A stretch of 64,000 nt of DNA from Micromonospora parathelypteridis. GTDB taxonomy: Bacteria > Actinomycetota > Actinomycetes > Mycobacteriales > Micromonosporaceae. Position numbers and translations under genes: made by a program. Below are positions 57,712-64,000 of this stretch, one piece after another. The stretch lies in the NCBI RefSeq assembly GCF_014201145.1, contig NZ_JACHDP010000001.1, forward strand, positions 1,550,001 to 1,614,000, in the 5' to 3' direction. The notes below the pieces were generated by a model, which was given only the letters and a program-made list of their open reading frames with translations, made no database searches and was not told the DNA's origin. How positions within the stretch are numbered: the stretch's first letter is position 1; each line of letters begins with the position of its first letter.

Positions 57712-58176
57712 TCAGCTGGTCGCTTCGGCGATGGCCTTGCGCCAGCCCTGCTGGTCGCGGGCCTCGCCCGGGCCGTTCATCTCGGCGAAGCGGACCACAC
57801 CGGTCTTGTCGATGACGAAGGTGCCCCGGTTGGCGAAGCCGGCGACGTCGTTGAAGACCCCGTACGCCTGGGCGACGGCACCGTGTGGCCAGAAGTCGGC
57901 CAGCATGGGGAACTGGTAGCCCTCACGGTCGGCCCAGATCTTGTGGCTGTAGACCGAGTCGACGCTGACCGTCAGCACCTGGACGTCGTCGTTCACGTAC
58001 TCGCCGAGGTTGTCCCGCACCTCGCACAGCTCGCCCTGGCAGGTGCCGGTGAAGGCGAGCGGGTAGAAGACCAGCAGCACGGTGCGCTTGCCCCGGAAGC
58101 CCGACAGCCGGACCTCCTGGTTGTTCTGGTCCTTCAGGACGAAGTCGGGTGCTTCCGCACCAACCTCGATGGGCAT
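57712..58176 (-). CDS. ahpE: Peroxiredoxin AhpE
   Basis: A 154-residue peroxiredoxin, MPIEVGAEAPDFVLKDQNNQ. The peroxidatic Cys46 is in FYPLAFTGTCQGELC, with another Cys at 51; the conserved Arg and the hydrophobic HKIWADREGYQFPMLADFWP follow. This matches actinobacterial AhpE, which reduces hydroperoxides and peroxynitrite using mycothiol or mycoredoxin. Cytosolic. Next to DUF3052 as in mycobacteria (Rv2238c-Rv2239c). Confidence 0.9.
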   Translation of the reverse strand: MPIEVGAEAPDFVLKDQNNQEVRLSGFRGKRTVLLVFYPLAFTGTCQGELCEVRDNLGEYVNDDVQVLTVSVDSVYSHKIWADREGYQFPMLADFWPHGAVAQAYGVFNDVAGFANRGTFVIDKTGVVRFAEMNGPGEARDQQGWRKAIAEATS

Positions 58177-58263
58177 GCGAGATCTCCTCGGGTCGAGTCA
58201 GGCTGAACAGCGCCAAGCTGCCACCCGGCAGTGCGGACCGCCGGGCGGGCAATGCGGCGCGGG

Positions 58264-58701
58264 CTACTTCTTGGCCTTGGCCCCTCGGCGCAGCACCAGC
58301 CGTGCGCCGCTCCAGTCCCGGCCGGCGTTGACGGTCGAGGTCTGCTGAAGGCCGGCCGTGGGCGCGGACTCCGCGACCTCGCTCGGCTCGACGTGCCCGT
58401 CACGCCCCGCCTTGGGGGTGAGTAGCCACACGACCCCGTTGTCGGCCAGCGGGCCGAGGGCATCGACGAGAAGCTCGAAAAGGTCACCGTCGCCGTCGCG
58501 GTACCAAACCAGCACCGCATCGACGACCTCGTCGGTGTCCTCGTCGACCAGCTCTCCACAGCGGTCGGTCAGGGCGTCCCGGAGATCCTGGTCGACGTCA
58601 TCGTCGTACCCCATCTCCATGACGACCATCCCCGGTTCGATGCCGAACCGGTCCGCCAGGCTGCGTACCCCGTCGGCGGCCTGACCAGCGGTCGCGCTCA
58701 C
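58264..58701 (-). CDS. DUF3052 protein
   Basis: A 145-residue protein from the GTG at 58701, with GAGGAGG 9 bases upstream. It reads MSATAGQAADGVRSLADRFG, IEPGMVVMEMGYDDDVDQDL, then VDAVLVWYRDGDGDLFELLV and LLTPKAGRDGHVEPSEVAES. This is the DUF3052 pattern, an acidic protein with a methyltransferase-like half fold; conserved next to ahpE. Function unknown. A low-complexity Ala/Lys tail follows. Confidence 0.9.
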   Translation of the reverse strand: MSATAGQAADGVRSLADRFGIEPGMVVMEMGYDDDVDQDLRDALTDRCGELVDEDTDEVVDAVLVWYRDGDGDLFELLVDALGPLADNGVVWLLTPKAGRDGHVEPSEVAESAPTAGLQQTSTVNAGRDWSGARLVLRRGAKAKK

Positions 58702-58814
58702 TGTCGCGTGCCTCCTCATCTCGTCCCTGCTCGCGGCGTCGGTGCCGACGCCGTCAGGCAAAGTCCACACAGTTGTGCGTCCGCGCGCAAGTGGCGCACC
58801 GGGTGGATCGGAAT

Positions 58815-61289
58815 TTACCGTGCCAGCAGCGTACGGGCACCGTCGGTAATGGCTTCCGCGGAGACCAGAACCTGACGTGCTGCCGGACCTAATGGTACAA
58901 ACGAGTCAACTCCCGCCACTCGCCGTGCGGCACCGACATATCCGGCGTCGACCAGCGCGGCGATCACCCCCTCGCCAACCCCGCCGGAGCGGCGTGTCTC
59001 GTCCACGACCAGCACCCGGCCGGTCGCCGAGGACTCCCGGATGATGTCGGCCACCGGCAGCGGGGCCAGCCAGCGCAGGTCCACCACCCGGGTGCCCACC
59101 CCCTCGTCGGCGAGGACCGCCGCGGCCCGCAGCGACATCCGCACCCCGTTACCGAAGGTGATGATGGTCAGGTCGTCGGCCGAGCCGACCCGGTAGACCC
59201 GAGCCCGCCCAATCGGCACGTGCCCGGCCACCCACCCGCCCGGCTCCGGATAGCCGGCCAGCCACTCCCCGTCGCCCTCCGCGTACAGGTCGCGGGTGTG
59301 GTAGAGCGCGATCGGCTCCAGGAACACGCACACACTGCCGTCCACCGCCGCGCTGGCCAGGCAGGTCCGCAGCATGGGCGCGGCGTCGTCCGGCCGCGCC
59401 GGCACCGCGACCACCAGACCGGGCACATCCCGGAGTACGGCCACCGAGTTGTCGTTGTGGAAGTGCCCGCCGAAGCCCTCCTGGTACGCCAGCCCCGCCA
59501 CCCGCACCACCATGGGGTTGCGGAACGCCCCCTGCGAGAAGAACTGCATGGTGGCCGCCTCGCCGCGCAGCTGATCCTCCGCGTTGTGCAGGTATGCCAG
59601 GTACTGGATCTCCGGCACGGGCAGCATCCCGGCCAGCCCGGCGCCGAGGCCCAGCCCGAGAACCGACGTCTCGTCGAGCAGCGTGTCGAAGACGCGGGCC
59701 GCCCCGAACCGGTCGCGCAGACCCTTCGTCACCCCGTACACGCCACCCTTGGCGGCCACGTCCTCCCCGAAGATCGCCATCTGCGGGTGGTCGAGCATCC
59801 CGTCGGCGAGCGCCGCGTTGATGCTCTGCGCCAGGGTCATCGGGCCGGCCAGCTCCGGCGGCTTGCCGCCGAACGCCTCCGCCCGGGCACCCGCGCCGGG
59901 GCCGCTGGCGCGCGCCGCCGCGTCGGCCACCGCCCGCGCCAGCCGCACCGGGCGGCGGGGCGCCAGCGCCGACACCACGTCGGCCGCGGAGACCAGCTTC
60001 GGCTCGGCCAGCACCTCCTCGGCCAGCCGGCGTACCTGCCAGCCGGTCTCGTCGTACCGGGCCAGCAGCTCCTCGCCGGTCGCCACGCCGGCGTCGACGA
60101 GCAGCCGCGCGGTGGCGACCACCGGGTCCCGGTCCAGGTCCTCGGCCAGTTCAGCCGGGCTGCGGTACGCCGTCTCCGCGTCCGCCCCGGCGTGTCCCAT
60201 CAGCCGTACCGTGCGCAGGTGCAGCACGGCCGGTCGCCGGGTCCGGCGCACCCAGGCCGCGGCCTCGGCCGCCACCGCGTACGTCTGCACCGGGTCGGTC
60301 CCGTCCGCGCTGAAGTAACGGATGCCCGGCTTGGCCCGCAGGGTCGCCTCGACCCAGCCCTCCGGTGAGCGGACGCTGATGCCCAGCCCGTTGTCCTCGC
60401 AGACGAAGAGCACCGGGATGCGCAGCCCGGCGTGGTCGTACCAGCCGGCGGTGTTGAAGGCGGCGGTGGCGCTGGCGTGGTTGACCGAGGCGTCGCCGAA
60501 GGAACACACCACGATCGCGTCCGGCGGCCACGGGGCGTGTGCGGCGCCCGCGCCGCTGCCGACCCGCACCCCGGCCCCGGTACGCCGTCCGGCGCTGTCC
60601 AGCCGGCGCAGCCGCTCCACGGCCAGCCCCATCCCGACCGCGCGGGGCAGGTGCGAGGCGATGGTGGAGGTGGTCGGCACGATGGCCAGGTCGGCCCGGC
60701 CGAACACCTTGTGCCGGCCGCCGGCGATCGGCTCCTGGCTGGAGGCGGCCATCCCGCGCAGCACGTCCCGGGCCGCTTCCGCGTACGCCGCGAACCCGCC
60801 GACGGTCGGCTCGGCCCCGGACGGCTGCGGATCGGCGGACGTCTCCAGATCGCCGGAAGGCTCCGGATCGCCGGACCGGACCGGGTCTCCGGACGGTTCT
60901 GGGGCTCCGGACAGCTCCGGTTCGGCGGACAGCTCCGGTTCGGCGGCTGCCTGCGCGGCGCGGCGGCAGTAGAAGGCGCCGGAGCGGTAGTGCAGCAGCG
61001 CTGGATCGGTGGGGCGCAGCGCGGCGGCGACGGCGGCGTTGCCCTCGTGCCCGGCCGAGCCGATGGTGTAGAAACCCTCCCCGAAGCTGCGCAGCCAGCG
61101 GCCGGCAAGGTCGAGCTGCCGGCTGGTCACCTGCGCGTCGAACAGGTCCAGCACCTGCGCGCCGGTCAGTGGGGCATCGTCGGTGACCGGGTCGGCTGGG
61201 TCACGCCGCCGCTCCGCGGCGGGCAGCGCCGCCAGCGTCTCCCGGAACCGGTCGTCGAGATCTTGCGGGGTGGTCACGAGGGACAGCAT
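58815..61289 (-). CDS. Fused alpha/beta E1 component of a branched-chain 2-oxoacid-type dehydrogenase
   Basis: An 824-residue thiamine-pyrophosphate enzyme combining E1 alpha (about 45-450) and beta (about 480-824). The TPP motif is [20 protein letters not shown] with [10 protein letters not shown]; the alpha half also shows [20 protein letters not shown]. The beta half has [60 protein letters not shown] and the C-terminal [20 protein letters not shown]. It decarboxylates a 2-oxoacid; fused forms are known in actinobacteria. An unusual 40-residue tandem repeat of [12 protein letters not shown] type interrupts the alpha half near residues 110-160. Confidence 0.9.
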   Translation of the reverse strand: MLSLVTTPQDLDDRFRETLAALPAAERRRDPADPVTDDAPLTGAQVLDLFDAQVTSRQLDLAGRWLRSFGEGFYTIGSAGHEGNAAVAAALRPTDPALLHYRSGAFYCRRAAQAAAEPELSAEPELSGAPEPSGDPVRSGDPEPSGDLETSADPQPSGAEPTVGGFAAYAEAARDVLRGMAASSQEPIAGGRHKVFGRADLAIVPTTSTIASHLPRAVGMGLAVERLRRLDSAGRRTGAGVRVGSGAGAAHAPWPPDAIVVCSFGDASVNHASATAAFNTAGWYDHAGLRIPVLFVCEDNGLGISVRSPEGWVEATLRAKPGIRYFSADGTDPVQTYAVAAEAAAWVRRTRRPAVLHLRTVRLMGHAGADAETAYRSPAELAEDLDRDPVVATARLLVDAGVATGEELLARYDETGWQVRRLAEEVLAEPKLVSAADVVSALAPRRPVRLARAVADAAARASGPGAGARAEAFGGKPPELAGPMTLAQSINAALADGMLDHPQMAIFGEDVAAKGGVYGVTKGLRDRFGAARVFDTLLDETSVLGLGLGAGLAGMLPVPEIQYLAYLHNAEDQLRGEAATMQFFSQGAFRNPMVVRVAGLAYQEGFGGHFHNDNSVAVLRDVPGLVVAVPARPDDAAPMLRTCLASAAVDGSVCVFLEPIALYHTRDLYAEGDGEWLAGYPEPGGWVAGHVPIGRARVYRVGSADDLTIITFGNGVRMSLRAAAVLADEGVGTRVVDLRWLAPLPVADIIRESSATGRVLVVDETRRSGGVGEGVIAALVDAGYVGAARRVAGVDSFVPLGPAARQVLVSAEAITDGARTLLAR

Positions 61290-61340
61290 TACCGACGAGA
61301 GCCCTGGTCGCCCAGAGGGACACGGCCGGCGCGGCTCGAC

Positions 61341-61826
61341 TCACTCCCGCGCACAGGGCTCCGGAAAGCCACCGTCGGACATCTTCCAGACCAGGTCACG
61401 AAGGGTGCTCAGCTCCCGATCGGTCAGCCCGGCCAGGAGTCGGGAGTCGGACATCACCCCGGTCACCTGATTCCGGACGCCGCGGCCTTCCCCGGTCACC
61501 ACGAGCGTCTTCTGCCGCCGGTCCGCCGGATCGGTGCGACGCTCGACCAGCCCGGCCTGTTCCAGTTTGTCGACCAGCACCGTCACGTTCGATCGGTCGC
61601 AGCCCAACCGCTCGGCGAGATCGCGGGCTGGCAGCGGGTGGTCCGGGTCCAACTCGTGCAGCGCCCGGGCCGCGGCCGGGGTGAGCCCCAGCTCAGCGAA
61701 CGCGGTGCTCTGCCGGTGCCGCAGGGCGGTGGTCACGTGCGCCATCCGGCGCACCACCTCGGCGGCGAGACCGGCACGATCCACCGGCACGACTGCTGCG
61801 GCACCCGCCTCCTGCGTCACGGCCAC
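61341..61826 (-). CDS. MarR family transcriptional regulator
   Basis: About 161 residues from the GTG at 61826; a second GTG lies two codons later and no ribosome-binding site is seen. Winged helix: [40 protein letters not shown] and the wing [20 protein letters not shown]. It lies 51 bp upstream (in reverse-strand terms) of the E1 gene and may be in one operon with it. The ligand is unknown. Confidence 0.85.
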   Translation of the reverse strand: MAVTQEAGAAAVVPVDRAGLAAEVVRRMAHVTTALRHRQSTAFAELGLTPAAARALHELDPDHPLPARDLAERLGCDRSNVTVLVDKLEQAGLVERRTDPADRRQKTLVVTGEGRGVRNQVTGVMSDSRLLAGLTDRELSTLRDLVWKMSDGGFPEPCARE

Positions 61827-61925
61827 ATCGTACGCAGCGCGCCGTTCGTCCTGTTCAGCGATCAGGCTCGGGCACACCGGCCGGACGGACAGCGCCGATC
61901 GCGGCCCCTCGCCCAGGATCCCGCG

Positions 61926-61993
61926 CAAGATCCTGGATGTAGTTGCCTCCCGTCGCCCCGACACCACTACATCCAGCATCGAGCACGATCTTG
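61926..61993. repeat. Long intergenic palindrome, family member 2
   Basis: The outer CAAGATC (61926-61932) pairs with GATCTTG (61987-61993), and the inner CTGGATGTAGT (61933-61943) pairs perfectly with ACTACATCCAG (61966-61976) around a 22-base loop. On the right a 10-base CATCGAGCAC is unpaired. The right half (61958-61994) matches family member 1 at 33 of 37 positions, and the left inner arm has changed in step, so pairing is kept. It sits between two reverse-strand genes (MarR and YjbQ). Confidence 0.8.
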
Positions 61994-62017
61994 GAGACAG
62001 TGGCGGGGTGCGGGCGA

Positions 62018-62422
62018 TCAGCCGGGGAGGAAGGAGAAGCGGACCTGGCGGGTCGGGTTGTCGCCGTTGGTGTCGACCAGGCAGATCGACTGCCAGGTGC
62101 CGAGCGCCAGTCGCCCGCCGAGCACCGGCACCGTGGCGTACGGCGGGATGAACGCCGGCAGCACGTGGTCGCGGCCATGGCCGGGCGAGCCGTGCCGGTG
62201 CCGCCAGCGGTCCGTGGTGGGGAGCAGGTCGGACAGCGCGCTGAGCAGATCGTCGTCGGAGCCCGAGCCGGTCTCGATGATCGCCAGGCCGGCGGTGGCG
62301 TGCGGCACGAAGACGTGCAGCAGGCCGTCGCCCTCGCCGGAGACGAACTGCTGGGCCTCCGCGGTGATGTCCCGGACGGTCGGCCGGGACCCGGTCTGGA
62401 CGGTGATCACGTCACTGCGCAT
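62018..62422 (-). CDS. YjbQ family protein (secondary thiamine-phosphate synthase-like)
   Basis: A 134-residue protein ([20 protein letters not shown], an ATG at 62431 would add three residues). UPF0047/YjbQ motifs are present: [34 protein letters not shown] and [14 protein letters not shown]. Trimeric proteins with a His-rich metal pocket; a weak thiamine-phosphate synthase activity has been reported for E. coli YjbQ, but the physiological role is unsettled. Confidence 0.9.
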   Translation of the reverse strand: MRSDVITVQTGSRPTVRDITAEAQQFVSGEGDGLLHVFVPHATAGLAIIETGSGSDDDLLSALSDLLPTTDRWRHRHGSPGHGRDHVLPAFIPPYATVPVLGGRLALGTWQSICLVDTNGDNPTRQVRFSFLPG

Positions 62423-62645
62423 ACGTCGCATTCTGCCGCAGGGCAGGATCAGGAACCGCCGCCAGGCCCGTTCGGGCCGTCGCGGTGGGGGTCTCGAAGA
62501 AGGGGAAGCGGCGCCCGTAGCGCTAAGTTACCGACGAGTACCTGTGTTCAGCATCGCGTCGGGGGGGCCTAGACGTGACGGCGGGTGGCACCAGGGGGCA
62601 GGATGGCGCTAGAGACCTATCCCACACACAACCGAGGGAACGCCT

Positions 62646-64000
62646 GTGGCTACGGAACGCAAGCGCCCGGTGATCAGCGACGGCCTACCGAGCCAGCTTC
62701 CGGACATCGACCCTGAAGAAACCAGCGAATGGGTCGAGTCGCTTGACGGTGTCATCGACGACCGCGGTGCCAAACGCGCCCGGTACGTCATGCTGCGCCT
62801 GCTGGAGCGGGCCCGTGAGCGCCAGGTCGGGGTTCCGCCCCTGACCACCACCGACTACATCAACACCATCCCGTCGGAGCGCGAACCGTGGTTCCCGGGT
62901 GACGAGCACGTCGAGCGGCGGATCCGGGCGTACGTCCGGTGGAACGCCGCCATGCTGGTGCACCGGGCACAGCGCCCGGAGATCGGCGTCGGCGGGCACA
63001 TCTCCACCTTCGCCAGCTCGGCGTCGCTCTACGAGGTGGGCTTCAACCACTTCTTCCGGGGCAAGAACCACCCGGGCGGCGGCGACCAGATCTTCTACCA
63101 GGGCCACGCCTCGCCCGGCATGTACGCGCGGGCGTTCCTGGAGGGGCGGCTCAGCGAGCACCAGCTCGACGGGTTCCGTCAGGAGCTGTCGCACCCGGGC
63201 GGTGGGCTGCCTTCGTACCCGCACCCGCGGCTGATGCCGGACTTCTGGGAGTTCCCCACCGTCTCGATGGGTCTCGGCGGTCTGAACGCGATCTACCAGG
63301 CCCGGTTCAACCGGTACATGCAGCACCGCGGCATCAAGGACACCTCGCAGCAGCACGTCTGGGCGTTCCTGGGCGACGGTGAGATGGACGAGCCGGAGAC
63401 GCTCGGCGCGATCGGCGTGGCCGCCCGCGAGGAGTTGGACAACCTCACCTTCGTGATCAACTGCAACCTCCAGCGGCTGGACGGCCCGGTCCGGGGCAAC
63501 GGCAAGGTCATGCAGGAGCTGGAGTCGTTCTTCCGGGGTGCCGGCTGGAACGTCATCAAGGTGGTCTGGGGCCGCGAGTGGGACCCGCTGCTCGCCGCGG
63601 ACACCGACGGCGCGTTGGTCAACCTCATGAACACCACGACCGACGGCGACTACCAGACCTACAAGGCGGAGTCGGGCGCGTACGTGCGGGAGCACTTCTT
63701 CGGCCGCGACGCGCGCACCCGCAAGATGGTCGACCCGCTGAGCGACGACGAGATCTGGAACCTCAAGCGGGGTGGGCACGACTACCGCAAGCTCTACGCG
63801 GCCTACAAGGCGGCTACCGAGCACACGGGTCAGCCCACCGTCATCCTGGCGAAGACGATCAAGGGCTGGACGCTCGGCTCGCACTTCGAGGGCCGCAACG
63901 CGACCCACCAGATGAAGAAGCTGACGCTGGAGGACCTGAAGACCTTCCGCGACCGGCTCTACCTGGACATCCCGGACTCGGCGCTGGAGGACAACCCCTA
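62646..64000 (+). CDS. aceE: Pyruvate dehydrogenase E1 component, homodimeric type (3' end beyond window)
   Basis: The frame from the GTG at 62646 (GAGGGAA 7 bases upstream) is open to the window edge, 451 codons seen of an expected 910 or so. It opens [20 protein letters not shown]; then [60 protein letters not shown] and the TPP motif [20 protein letters not shown] with [15 protein letters not shown]. It decarboxylates pyruvate for acetyl-CoA formation with E2/E3. The order ahpE, DUF3052, ... aceE fits the mycobacterial Rv2238c-Rv2241 region, here with the fused E1, MarR and YjbQ genes between. Confidence 0.95.
   Translation, partial: MATERKRPVISDGLPSQLPDIDPEETSEWVESLDGVIDDRGAKRARYVMLRLLERARERQVGVPPLTTTDYINTIPSEREPWFPGDEHVERRIRAYVRWNAAMLVHRAQRPEIGVGGHISTFASSASLYEVGFNHFFRGKNHPGGGDQIFYQGHASPGMYARAFLEGRLSEHQLDGFRQELSHPGGGLPSYPHPRLMPDFWEFPTVSMGLGGLNAIYQARFNRYMQHRGIKDTSQQHVWAFLGDGEMDEPETLGAIGVAAREELDNLTFVINCNLQRLDGPVRGNGKVMQELESFFRGAGWNVIKVVWGREWDPLLAADTDGALVNLMNTTTDGDYQTYKAESGAYVREHFFGRDARTRKMVDPLSDDEIWNLKRGGHDYRKLYAAYKAATEHTGQPTVILAKTIKGWTLGSHFEGRNATHQMKKLTLEDLKTFRDRLYLDIPDSALEDNP

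Noticed and set aside
58735..58752. Hairpin GGCGTCGG/CCGACGCC ahead of the DUF3052 gene as terminator or riboswitch
   Set aside because: The loop is only 2 bases, it lies in the 5' leader, and no alternative structure or ligand-type consensus was seen.

Overview
The window looks like chromosome of a high-GC actinomycete, most probably Micromonosporaceae (Micromonospora or a close relative). This is inferred from the uniformly GC-rich code, GTG/TTG starts, Shine-Dalgarno boxes of GGAG type, an actinobacterial RNase P RNA, DUF397/XRE pairs, a mycothiol-type DinB protein, and two blocks in the same order as in Mycobacterium tuberculosis (Rv2230c-Rv2229c-Rv2228c at 27.8-30.6 kb; ahpE-DUF3052...aceE at 57.7-64 kb). 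No database search was possible, so family names rest on motifs read by eye.

Layout. 0-8.6 kb: accessory catabolic and regulatory genes (epoxide hydrolase fragment, SDR with a divergent TetR gene and twin operators, DUF6461, a GntR-TetR fusion regulator divergent from an FAD monooxygenase with palindromic operators, a bacterial expansin, small hypotheticals). 8.7-11.7 kb: a secreted two-CBM GH31 glycosidase behind a LacI-type operator. 11.7-14 kb: an XRE/DUF5753 regulator with two tandemly duplicated DUF397 genes, divergent from a frameshifted gene coupled to a small Cys-rich protein. 14.5-17.3 kb: VOC protein and a membrane-anchored STAND (NB-ARC/TPR) ATPase. 17.4-19.6 kb: a decayed integrative element lodged in the 3' end of rnpB, flanked by a 37-bp direct repeat and carrying an HNH protein and a truncated tyrosine recombinase. 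19.6-20.0 kb: rnpB.

20-31 kb: transporters (TauE/SafE, MFS with divergent MarR, DUF3311 plus solute:sodium symporter), a secreted M14 carboxypeptidase followed by a 26-bp tandem repeat, and the Nif3/zinc-ribbon/RNase H-phosphatase operon. 30.6-33.7 kb: a flavoprotein and XRE regulator divergent from a primase-polymerase-like protein that has lost its DhD motif. 33.7-40 kb: a tightly coupled five-gene operon (DUF1800, DUF1501, ferric-reductase-like flavocytochrome, FMN-binding protein, ApbE), read here as an extracytoplasmic flavin electron-transfer module attached to a Tat-exported DUF1800/DUF1501 pair. 40-53 kb: SWIM/SNF2 helicase pair and assorted housekeeping enzymes. 53-56.8 kb: an IclR-controlled ABC importer whose two permeases are fused into one polypeptide and which has no local ATPase. 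57.5-64 kb: tRNA-Val, peroxiredoxin AhpE, DUF3052, a fused alpha/beta 2-oxoacid dehydrogenase E1, MarR, YjbQ and the start of aceE.

Across the window, five intergenic palindromes with GATC-rich stems recur. Two of them (22.7 and 61.9 kb) are clearly copies of one repeat with compensatory stem changes.
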